Shown: piece after piece, positions 31,956 to 39,081 of the stretch
Numbering within the stretch: position 1 is the first letter of the stretch
How the letters are laid out: the number at the start of each line of letters is the position of its first letter
Source: Kineosporiaceae bacterium
GTDB lineage: Bacteria; Actinomycetota; Actinomycetes; Actinomycetales; Kineosporiaceae
NCBI GenBank assembly: GCA_016713225.1
Contig: JADJPO010000003.1
Span: forward strand, 1,171,296 to 1,235,295
Direction: 5' to 3'
Length of the DNA stretch: 64,000 nt
Notes under the pieces: model-generated
What the model was told of the DNA's origin: nothing
Databases searched by the model: none
Seen by the model: the letters and a program-made list of their open reading frames with translations, nothing else
Position numbers and translations under genes: made by a program

Positions 31956-33179
31956 TCAGACGTCGGTCCCCGCTGCGTACGTGTCGAACGGCATGTTCCA
32001 CTCGGTGTATCCGTTGCCCCACTCGAGTGCTCGCGACGACCCGGTGTACACCACGACGTCGCCGACGAGTGAGTTGTCGTAGAGCCAGCGCGCGTTGGCA
32101 GTGTTCATCCCGGTACAGCCGTGGCTGACGTTCGCCCGTCCCTGCGAGCCCACCGACCAGGGGGCAGCGTGCAGGAACTCACCGCTGTACGTCAGGCGCA
32201 GCGCCCAGTTGACCAACAGGTTGTAGTACTCGGGATCGCTCTTGTCCTTGCCGAGGGTGGCCGCATCCATTCTCACCTGGGACTCGCGGCTCATGATGAC
32301 CTTGATGCCGTTGCGGGTGCGGAACCCGGCCTTGCCGGTCGTGACGGGCATCGACCGGACGACCTTGTCGCCCTGGCGCACGGTCAGCGAGTGTCGAGCC
32401 GTGTCCACGGTCAGGATCTGCGACCGGCCGACGGTGAACGAGCTCGTGGTGGTCCGCCGGCCCCACACGCCGTCCGACAGTTCGACCTTCGACATCGCGG
32501 CGGTGACATTCACCTTCGTGCCCGACGGCCAGTACTCCTTGGGGCGCCAGTGGACCTCTGTCGCGGAGAACCACCGCCAGGCGCCCTCCACGGACGGCGT
32601 GCTGGAGACGGTCAGCGCAGATTCGGCAGCCTTCTTGTTCTTCACCGGCTGGGAGAAGACGACGATCACGGGCATGCCGACTCCGACGGTCCAGTCGTCG
32701 CCGGGGATCAGGGTGGTGGACACCAGCCGATTCGCCTGGAGCGTGGTGAAGGTGGACGTGGCCGTGACCGGCGAACCGTCCTCGCCGGCGCCCAGGGCCG
32801 AGAGTGTGTACGTGGTGCCCGGTGCCAGGGCGTCGGTGAGCCTCCAGCTGCCGCCGTCGAGCTCCCCCTTCAGCTGCTTACCGTCCTCGGTGGTCAGCCG
32901 AACGCGGCTGATGCGTCCGTGGACGACGTCGACCGTCACGGGCCGATCGGGGCGCACCTGTGTGCTACCGGTCTGGGGAGCCAGGCTGAGGACCGCTGGC
33001 TCGCTGGTCACCGCGGCGCTGGCTCCAGCCACCGTGCTGGTCGCGGAACTGCTCCCCGTGCCCTGAGGGCTGCTGCCCGCCGCCGTCTTCGACGCCGGCT
33101 GGCAGGCACTCGAGGTCACCACGAGCGTCAGCGCCACCGCGACGAGAAACCCCTTACGCACCGATGTTTCTCCAGTCAT
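31956..33179 (-). CDS. Lipoprotein L,D-transpeptidase (LdtMt-like) with Ig-like domains
   Basis: 407 residues. A signal peptide ends in a lipobox-like TSSAC (Cys26), followed by a Ser/Thr linker. Two Ig-like domains (about 65-150 and 150-255) precede the YkuD domain (about 258-385) with HAAPWSVGSQGRANVSHGC, whose SHGC holds the catalytic Cys. The C-terminal Trp-containing cap (ALEWGNGYTEWNMPF) matches the Ldt family that makes 3-3 cross-links in peptidoglycan and is insensitive to most penicillins. It is outside the cell, anchored to the membrane. It converges with the small membrane-protein gene. Confidence 0.93.
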   Translation of the reverse strand: MTGETSVRKGFLVAVALTLVVTSSACQPASKTAAGSSPQGTGSSSATSTVAGASAAVTSEPAVLSLAPQTGSTQVRPDRPVTVDVVHGRISRVRLTTEDGKQLKGELDGGSWRLTDALAPGTTYTLSALGAGEDGSPVTATSTFTTLQANRLVSTTLIPGDDWTVGVGMPVIVVFSQPVKNKKAAESALTVSSTPSVEGAWRWFSATEVHWRPKEYWPSGTKVNVTAAMSKVELSDGVWGRRTTTSSFTVGRSQILTVDTARHSLTVRQGDKVVRSMPVTTGKAGFRTRNGIKVIMSRESQVRMDAATLGKDKSDPEYYNLLVNWALRLTYSGEFLHAAPWSVGSQGRANVSHGCTGMNTANARWLYDNSLVGDVVVYTGSSRALEWGNGYTEWNMPFDTYAAGTDV

Positions 33180-33307
33180 CCAAGCGGGAGGACGTCCTGC
33201 TCGACGCCTCCTCCACCTCGAGACGCGGGACGCGCGGCAAAGGTTGCCATGACCTCGAGGTGAGTCGTCTCAGCCAGGCCAAGAGTACGCGACCGGCGGT
33301 CTCCAAA

Positions 33308-33359
33308 CGCCGAACGGTGACACCTCGGCGTGTAGAGACCGAGATGCCACCGTTCGGCG
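33308..33359 (-). terminator. Nested hairpin downstream of ctaF
   Basis: Outer 12-bp arms CGCCGAACGGTG and CACCGTTCGGCG enclose an inner CTCGG/CCGAG stem. It sits just after the ctaF stop in the leftward direction. The tail is not T-rich but begins GTTT, as is common in actinobacterial terminators. Confidence 0.65.
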
Positions 33360-33371
33360 GATGCGAGGTGG

Positions 33372-33773
33372 TCAGTGTGCGAACTCACCGCGGTAGTACT
33401 CGAAGACCCAGCCGATCAGCGCAACAGCCGCCAGCGGGACCCCGATGAAGAACAACCACCAACCGGCGGCCAGTCCGGCGAAGACGCACGCCGCCGCCAA
33501 CCCCAGCGGCATCGGCCACCACGAGTACGGCGCGAACACGCCCAGCTCGCCAGCGCCCTCGCGAATCTCGGCGTTCGGGTCGTCCTCCGGACGAGCATCG
33601 ATGTGCTTGGCCGTGTACGCCAAGTACGCACCGATCATCAGGGCCATGGCCGAGGTGAGGTAGAGCGCCAGGAAGCCCAGCGGCTCTTCCCACTTCGTCA
33701 TGTAGCCGTAGACCGTCCCCACCGGGATGTAGAGCAACCCGAGGTAGACGAACAGTCGCCTTTCGACCTTCAC
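33372..33773 (-). CDS. ctaF: Cytochrome c oxidase subunit IV (actinobacterial)
   Basis: 133 residues with four transmembrane helices: YLGLLYIPVGTVYGYMT, LALYLTSAMALMIGAYLAYT, then a polar loop, then two more. The motif GVFAPYSWWPMPLGLA is characteristic of CtaF, a small subunit found only in actinobacterial aa3 oxidases. The GTG start overlaps the ctaD stop (GTGA). It is the last gene of ctaC-ctaD-ctaF. Confidence 0.95.
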   Translation of the reverse strand: MKVERRLFVYLGLLYIPVGTVYGYMTKWEEPLGFLALYLTSAMALMIGAYLAYTAKHIDARPEDDPNAEIREGAGELGVFAPYSWWPMPLGLAAACVFAGLAAGWWLFFIGVPLAAVALIGWVFEYYRGEFAH

Positions 33774-35503
33774 GGACGGTCACCTTCGATCGTGGGGTCC
33801 TGAACATCGGCTGGGCCGAGGACATTGGCCAGCACGCTGTTGTCCGGTGTGGTGACGGCTGCCGCCGCCGCTTCAGGGTGGTGCAGGTCGAACGCCGGCC
33901 GCTCACTGCGGATCCGCGGCAGGGAGTGGAAGTTGTGCCGCGGCGGAGGGCAGGAGGTCGCCCACTCGAGCGAGGAGCCGTAGCCCCACGGGTCGTCCAC
34001 CGTGACCTTGGCGCCCTTGGCCTGCGTGATGTAGATGTTCCACATGAACGGTACGAAGCTCAGCGCCAGAATGGCCGAACCGACCGTGGAGACCTGATTC
34101 TCGAAGGTGAAGCCCTCCGAGGGCAGGTAGTCCGCGTAGCGGCGCACGGCACCCTCGACGCCGATCCAGTGCTGGATCAGGAACGTCGTGTGGAAGCCGA
34201 TGAAGGTCAGCCAGAAGTGCCACTTGCCCAAGCCCTCGTTGAGCATCCGGCCGGTCATCTTGGGCCACCAGTAGTAGAAGCCCGCATACATCGCGAACAC
34301 CACGGTGCCGAAGATCGTGTAGTGGAAGTGGGCCACGATGAAGTAGGTCTCACCGACGTGGAAGTCCACCGGCGGCGTGGCCAGCATGATTCCGGTGAGG
34401 CCTCCGAAGAGGAAGGTCACCAGGAAGCCGAGCACCCACAGCATCGGGGTCTCGAAGGTGATCGAGCCACGCCACATCGTGCCGACCCAGTTGAAGAACT
34501 TCACCCCGGTCGGGACGCCGATCAACATCGTCATGAAGGCGAAGAACGGCAGGTTGACCTGGCCCGTGTAGTACATGTGGTGCGCCCACACGGCCATCGA
34601 CAGACCCGCGATCGCGATGGTGGCGAAGATCAGGCCCTTGTAGCCGAAGATCGGCTTACGGCTGAAGGTGGGGATGATCTCCGAGACGATGCCGAAGAAC
34701 GGCAGCGCGAGCACGTAGACCTCGGGGTGCCCGAAGAACCAGAACAGGTGCTGCCAGAGCACCGGTCCCCCGCTCTCGGGTTCGAAGAGCTGGGCACCGA
34801 ACCGTCGATCGGCCTCCAGGCCGAACAGCGCCGCGGCCAGCGGCGGGAAGATCATGATGACCAGAACCGAGGTGATCAGGATGTTCCAGGTGAAGACCGG
34901 CATCCGGAACATGGTCATACCCGGTGCCCGCATGCACACGATCGTGGTGATGAAGTTGACCGCGCCCAGGATGGTGGCGAAGCCACCGAGGGCCAGACCC
35001 ATGATGCCGAGGTCCGGGCCGATGCCCGGGGTGTAGGTCGAGTTCGACAGCGGCGGGTAGAGGAACCAGCCGAAGCCGGCCGGCCCCTGCGGCACCAGGA
35101 AGCTGCTTGCCGCCACCAGACCACCGAAGAGGTAGAACCAGTACGCGAGCATGTTCAGCCGCGGGAAGGCGACGTCCGGGGCGCCGATCTGCAGCGGCAT
35201 CACCGCATTGGCCCAGCCGCTGAACGCCGGCGTGGCGAACAGCAGCAGCATGATCAGGCCGTGCATGGTGAAGAACTGGTTGTACTGCTCCTTGCTGATG
35301 AACACCTGCATACCGGGTGCCCACAACTCGGCCCGGATCACCAGGGCGAGCAGGCCACCGACCGCGAAGAAGAACATCGAGGTCGCCAGGTACAGGTTGC
35401 CGATGACCTTGTGATCGGTCGACGTCATCCAGCGGACGGCCAGGACTCCCTTGCCGGGCCTCACCGGGGCCAGGCTCGTGGGGGGATGGGCGATCGCAGT
35501 CAT
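33770..35503 (-). CDS. ctaD: Cytochrome c oxidase subunit I
   Basis: 577 residues, twelve transmembrane helices. It carries heme a and the heme a3-CuB centre where oxygen is reduced. Visible are FTMHGLIMLLLFATPAFSG (heme a His), HPEVYVLALP (CuB His and the cross-linked Tyr), AHHMYYTGQ (the CuB His pair) and EGFTFENQ near the C-terminus. The start overlaps the ctaC stop by one base (TGATG). In M. tuberculosis ctaD is encoded elsewhere; here it sits between ctaC and ctaF. Confidence 0.98.
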   Translation of the reverse strand: MTAIAHPPTSLAPVRPGKGVLAVRWMTSTDHKVIGNLYLATSMFFFAVGGLLALVIRAELWAPGMQVFISKEQYNQFFTMHGLIMLLLFATPAFSGWANAVMPLQIGAPDVAFPRLNMLAYWFYLFGGLVAASSFLVPQGPAGFGWFLYPPLSNSTYTPGIGPDLGIMGLALGGFATILGAVNFITTIVCMRAPGMTMFRMPVFTWNILITSVLVIMIFPPLAAALFGLEADRRFGAQLFEPESGGPVLWQHLFWFFGHPEVYVLALPFFGIVSEIIPTFSRKPIFGYKGLIFATIAIAGLSMAVWAHHMYYTGQVNLPFFAFMTMLIGVPTGVKFFNWVGTMWRGSITFETPMLWVLGFLVTFLFGGLTGIMLATPPVDFHVGETYFIVAHFHYTIFGTVVFAMYAGFYYWWPKMTGRMLNEGLGKWHFWLTFIGFHTTFLIQHWIGVEGAVRRYADYLPSEGFTFENQVSTVGSAILALSFVPFMWNIYITQAKGAKVTVDDPWGYGSSLEWATSCPPPRHNFHSLPRIRSERPAFDLHHPEAAAAAVTTPDNSVLANVLGPADVQDPTIEGDRP

Positions 35504-36420
35504 CAGTTGCTCCCGGACGCGGGTTCGAGGGTCTGGGTGTTGAACGGGACGGCACCGCCGCCCGGACGGGTCTTGACGCGGCTCAGGCTGGTGTCGAGCA
35601 GGCCGACGTTGCCCTGGGCCTTCAGGTCGGCCATGTGCTTGTCGTAGTCGGCCTGCGAGACCACCTTGACGTTGAACAACATCTCGGAGTGGTACTCACC
35701 GCACAGCTCGGTGCACTTGCCGATGTAGTCGCCGATCTTCTCCGGCACGACCTGGAACTTGTTGGTCACGCCGGGAATGTTGTCGAGCTTGTAGAGGAAC
35801 GCGGGGATCCAGAACGAGTGGATGACGTCCCGCGCCTGCAGGGTGAACTCCACCCGCTTGCCCACCGGCAGATACAGGTTGGGGATCTCCTTCTCGGTGC
35901 CATCCAGCTCGACCTGGGTGCCGACCTCGTACACCTTGTCGTCGAGGTAGTTGAAGTCCCACGCCCACTGCTTGGCCACGACGTTGATGTGCACGTCGGC
36001 CGGCTTGGAGGTGTCGGTGATGTCCGACTGGTAGATCGCCGTGTACTTGAAGAGCACGACGACCATCATGAGCGGGATCACCGTGTACATGATCTCGAGC
36101 GGAATGTGATAACGGATCTGCGGGGGCAATCCGGTGTCGTCGCGGCGGCGGCGGTAGGCCACCACACACCAGAGGATCAGGCCCCAGACCAGGACGCCGA
36201 CGGCCATCGCGGCGATCCAGGAACCGACCCAGAGATCAGTGATCTTGGGTGTCTGGTTCGTGGTGCCTCTCTCTCCCGGCAACCAGACCCGGCGCACCGG
36301 ACTGTCGCTGGCGCACCCGGAGAGCACGACCAGCAGCGGGAGCATGACCAGAGCGACTCGGCGACTCGTGCCGCGACGCAGGCGGCTTTCCTTGAGCGAG
36401 AGCAACGTCGGCCTTTCCAC
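35503..36420 (-). CDS. ctaC: Cytochrome c oxidase subunit II, lipoprotein
   Basis: About 305 residues. A basic start leads to a signal with lipobox LSGCAS. Two transmembrane helices follow (WIAAMAVGVLVWGLILWCVV and IMYTVIPLMMVVVLF), then an extracellular cupredoxin domain whose CTELCGEYHSEM provides the CuA ligands. It accepts electrons from QcrC. The start is uncertain: an in-frame GTG at 36495 lies upstream of a -10-like TAGTGT at 36484-36479, so the GTG at 36420 is preferred. Confidence 0.93.
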   Translation of the reverse strand: MERPTLLSLKESRLRRGTSRRVALVMLPLLVVLSGCASDSPVRRVWLPGERGTTNQTPKITDLWVGSWIAAMAVGVLVWGLILWCVVAYRRRRDDTGLPPQIRYHIPLEIMYTVIPLMMVVVLFKYTAIYQSDITDTSKPADVHINVVAKQWAWDFNYLDDKVYEVGTQVELDGTEKEIPNLYLPVGKRVEFTLQARDVIHSFWIPAFLYKLDNIPGVTNKFQVVPEKIGDYIGKCTELCGEYHSEMLFNVKVVSQADYDKHMADLKAQGNVGLLDTSLSRVKTRPGGGAVPFNTQTLEPASGSN

Positions 36421-36478
36421 GAAAGCTTGCCCGGACGGCGCACCACGCACCGTTCGGGGACACGATCCTGCTCCGCTC

Positions 36479-36484
36479 ACACTA
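36479..36484 (-). promoter_or_regulatory. Probable -10 element of ctaC-ctaD-ctaF
   Basis: TAGTGT on the minus strand, about 60 bp upstream of the preferred ctaC start. The expected transcription start is near 36472. Confidence 0.4.
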
Positions 36485-36568
36485 GCGCCTGACACCTGTG
36501 GGGATGAGGCGCCCTCGACGTGAAACGCCGCAGGTGCCGTCGACGGCGACGAGCGGTCGGCCGCTTCG

Positions 36569-37261
36569 TCACGCCGGACGGAGCGGCCCGTGCGGCCAAC
36601 GGACGCCCGGGCAGTCCAGGGCTGCCCTTAGCCGACCGAGATACACCGTGCGTGTGATGTCGAGCACACCGAGTGTGCGCAGGTGCGGCGTCGACCACTG
36701 GACGTCGAACAACCGGCGCGGCTCGCCGTCCTGGGCCAGCAGACTCACGAGAGCCCACAGCGCCACCTTCGAGGCGTCGCGGGTGCGATGGAACATCGAC
36801 TCGCCGGCGAACAACCCGCCGATCGCCACGCCGTACACCCCGCCGACGAGCCGATCCGACTGCCAGCACTCCACGGAATGAGCCCAGCCGTGGGTGTGCA
36901 GCCGCTGGTAGGCGATGGCGATCTCACGGGTGATCCAGGCGCCGCTGCGCGCCGGGTCACCACAGGCGGCCACGACCTCCTCGAAGGCTGTGTCCACCCG
37001 GATCTCGAACCGGCGTGCCGCCGAACGCAGCGATCGCGAGGCATGGAAGCCGTCCAGCGGCAGCACTCCGCGTGGATCGGGTGACCACCACCCGATGGGG
37101 GCTGCACCTGCCTCCCCCAGTCCCATGGGGAACAACCCTGCGCAGTAGGCATCCACCAAGGTGCGCGCCGACAGGTCGGCCCCGACCGCAACCAGATCCT
37201 CGCCCGGTGCGGCCGCAGCCACCACCTCGGCGAACCGATGACGCGACCCTCCGCTGGCCAT
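36569..37261 (-). CDS. aat: Leucyl/phenylalanyl-tRNA--protein transferase
   Basis: 230 residues. It attaches Leu or Phe to N-terminal Arg/Lys of proteins, marking them for the ClpS-ClpAP N-end rule pathway. Family blocks: LVAVGADLSARTLVDAYCAGLFPMG, IGWWSPDPRGVLPLD, WAHSVECW, GGVYGVAIGGLFAGESMFHR and RLFDVQWSTPHLRTLGV. The ATG has GCAGGG upstream. It lies upstream of ctaC in the same direction and downstream of adoK, apparently an insertion relative to the mycobacterial order. Confidence 0.95.
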   Translation of the reverse strand: MASGGSRHRFAEVVAAAAPGEDLVAVGADLSARTLVDAYCAGLFPMGLGEAGAAPIGWWSPDPRGVLPLDGFHASRSLRSAARRFEIRVDTAFEEVVAACGDPARSGAWITREIAIAYQRLHTHGWAHSVECWQSDRLVGGVYGVAIGGLFAGESMFHRTRDASKVALWALVSLLAQDGEPRRLFDVQWSTPHLRTLGVLDITRTVYLGRLRAALDCPGVRWPHGPLRPA

Positions 37262-37290
37262 GTCGCCCTGCCGTCCGACCGGCGGGCGGT

Positions 37291-38271
37291 TCAGTGGCGC
37301 AGGTGGATCAGGTGGCCCTCGACCTCGGCAGCCGCTTCGGCCCCATAGGCGTCGGCGAACCGATCCAGGGCTTCCCGGCGGTACATCACGTACTCCTGGG
37401 TGCCCACGGTCTCGATCACATGCGTCGCGAGCAGACATCCCACCTGGGCACAGCGCTCCAGAGGTAGCCCCCAGGCCAGGCCGGCCAGGAAGCCGGCCCG
37501 GAAGGCATCGCCGACCCCGGTGGGGTCGGCGATGCTGCGTGCCGGGACGACGTCCACCCGGAGCTGGTCGCCGTTGGTGTCGATCACCACGCCGTCCTTG
37601 CCGTGGGTGGTGATCCGCACGCCCACCCGGCGACGCACCTCGGCGGCGTCCCATCCGGTCTTGGTGTGGATCAGTTCCGACTCGTAGTCGTTGGTGAACA
37701 GATACGTGGCGCCGTCGATCAGGTCGCGCACCATGGGTCCGTCGGACCACGCCAACTGCTGGGAGGGGTCGGCCGCGAAGGGCAACCCGCGTTGGCGGCA
37801 TTCCCGGGTGTGCCGCAACATCGCCTGCGGGTCGTTCGGGCTGACCAGCACCAGGTCGATCGGGTGGGCCGCGTGCAGCGGGCCGAGCTCGATCTCGCGG
37901 GCCTCGCTCATGGCGCCCGCGTAGAACGAGGCGATCTGCGCCTGGTCGCTGTCGGTGGTGCAGATGAACCGCGCGGTGTGCGCCAGCTCGCTGGTGTGGA
38001 CCGCGGAACAGTCGACCCCGTGGCGCTCGAGCCAGGACCGGTAGTCGACGAAGTCCTCGCCGACGGCCCCGACGAGCAGCGGGCTGAGGCCGAGCGTCGC
38101 CAACCCGAAACAGATGTTGGCGGCGACTCCCCCGCGCCGGATCTGCAGATCCTCGACCAGGAACGACAAGGCGACCCGGTCGAGCCGGTCGGCGATCAGG
38201 CTGTCGGCGAACCGACCGTCGAACGCCATCAGATGATCAGTGGCGATGGATCCGGTGACGGCTATACGCAC
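37291..38271 (-). CDS. adoK: PfkB-family carbohydrate kinase, adenosine kinase (AdoK) type
   Basis: 326 residues. It opens RIAVTGSIATDHLMAFDGRF and contains RRGGVAANICFGLATLG (substrate lid), and the PfkB catalytic signature DPTGVGDAFRAGFLAG with the base Asp. This closely resembles M. tuberculosis Rv2202c, an adenosine kinase with an unusual PfkB fold and similar length, and the neighbourhood matches. The GTG start has TAGGGT 7 nt upstream (leaderless type); an in-frame GTG at 38292 falls inside a terminator stem and is rejected. Confidence 0.88.
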   Translation of the reverse strand: MRIAVTGSIATDHLMAFDGRFADSLIADRLDRVALSFLVEDLQIRRGGVAANICFGLATLGLSPLLVGAVGEDFVDYRSWLERHGVDCSAVHTSELAHTARFICTTDSDQAQIASFYAGAMSEAREIELGPLHAAHPIDLVLVSPNDPQAMLRHTRECRQRGLPFAADPSQQLAWSDGPMVRDLIDGATYLFTNDYESELIHTKTGWDAAEVRRRVGVRITTHGKDGVVIDTNGDQLRVDVVPARSIADPTGVGDAFRAGFLAGLAWGLPLERCAQVGCLLATHVIETVGTQEYVMYRREALDRFADAYGAEAAAEVEGHLIHLRH

Positions 38272-38278
38272 GTCGCGA

Positions 38279-38284
38279 ACCCTA
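38279..38284 (-). promoter_or_regulatory. Leaderless-type -10 element of adoK
   Basis: TAGGGT, 7 nt, then GTG at 38271 (minus strand). It directly follows the terminator stem of the upstream HesB gene. Confidence 0.55.
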
Positions 38285-38316
38285 CCGGGCACCCGGACAA
38301 CTGGCCGGGTGCCCGG
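38285..38316 (-). terminator. Perfect 12-bp hairpin between the HesB gene and adoK
   Basis: CCGGGCACCCGG, 8-nt loop, CCGGGTGCCCGG. It lies between the stop of the HesB gene and the adoK promoter, so it should end the HesB transcript. There is no U-tract. Confidence 0.7.
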
Positions 38317-38370
38317 GAGGTCGACGGTCCCTGGACGCCGCGGACGGCGTGGACCCGCCGAAGAGCTGGT

Positions 38371-38751
38371 TCAGCAGAAGCTGTTGCCGCAGGCGCAACC
38401 GGCGCCGGCCTTGGCATTCGGGTTGTCGATGGTGAGTCCCTCGCCACCCTGCAGAGTGCTGGCGAAGCCGATGGTCACCCCGACCAGCTTGTCCTTGCTG
38501 AAGTCGTCGACCACCAGCGGCAGGCCGTCGAACTCGCGCACGCTGTCGCCGTCCATGGTCTCGTCGACGAAGCTGAGCTTGTACTCGAGGCCGCGGCACC
38601 CACCGGGAACCACCTCGAGACGCAGCAGCAGGTCGTCGCGGCCCTCGTTGGCCATCAACTTCCTGGCAAACGTCACGGCCTCCGAGGTCAGGACCACACC
38701 GTGGGCGGGCTCCTCGGGGGCGATCTGGGTCGTGTCGTTCTGCACGGTCAT
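38371..38751 (-). CDS. erpA: HesB/IscA (ErpA-like) iron-sulfur cluster insertion protein
   Basis: 126 residues. A-type Fe-S carrier with three cluster-ligand cysteines: Cys52 in PGGCRGLEY and Cys119/Cys121 in GCACGNSFC, plus a terminal Cys126. It delivers [2Fe-2S] or [4Fe-4S] clusters to apo-proteins. The neighbourhood (QcrA Rieske, oxidase genes) and the match to Rv2204c are consistent. The ATG is preceded by GAGAGAGAC. About 130 bp upstream lies a palindrome resembling an iron-regulator box. Confidence 0.92.
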   Translation of the reverse strand: MTVQNDTTQIAPEEPAHGVVLTSEAVTFARKLMANEGRDDLLLRLEVVPGGCRGLEYKLSFVDETMDGDSVREFDGLPLVVDDFSKDKLVGVTIGFASTLQGGEGLTIDNPNAKAGAGCACGNSFC

Positions 38752-39081
38752 CGGTGTCTCTCTCAGGTCCGGGGGCAGGTAGGGGCAACGTGTCCGTCGG
38801 GCTCAACGCCGGTCGCGTCTCGACTATGCCTGGATCTGTGTGATTTTCTCCCGGGCCGCCGGATCGAACCGGCGACCAGGTCAGGTAAGCCTTACCCGCG
38901 ACCACAGCCAGGATACGGCGGCACGGCGCCCAATGCTCGCCCTGTCGCCCGCGAACCTGACCGGAGCCTCGACCAGACCGGATCCCGACCGGATCCCGAC
39001 CGGATCCTGCGTCACCCTGGCGCCGGATCAAGATCCGGACCTCCCCGGCCGACGTGATGATCGAGGATGGGAGGTCGGCCC
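38752..39081. other. 330-bp divergent intergenic region (HesB gene / GGDEF-EAL gene)
   Basis: The longest non-coding stretch in the window. It holds an IdeR/DtxR-box-like palindrome (38883-38897), a GCCGG/CCGGC hairpin (about 38858-38875) and tandem GACCGGATCC repeats near 38975-39005. No ORF or RNA gene is recognised. Confidence 0.6.
38883..38897. promoter_or_regulatory. IdeR/DtxR-type iron box candidate
   Basis: AGGTAAGCCTTACCC contains the 13-bp palindrome GGTAAGCCTTACC, which differs from the core GGTTAGCCTAACC of the IdeR/DtxR consensus at only two symmetric positions. It lies between the HesB/IscA gene and the GGDEF-EAL gene. Confidence 0.55.

Noticed and set aside
36421..36495. GTG at 36495 as the start of ctaC.
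   Set aside because: It precedes a -10-like TAGTGT and would put 25 unusual residues before the signal peptide.
38845..38915. T-arm-like sequence (GGTTCGATCC flanked by GCCGG/CCGGC) on the minus strand suggesting a tRNA.
   Set aside because: The loop is one base short and no matching acceptor stem, D-arm or anticodon arm could be found; treated as a simple hairpin.
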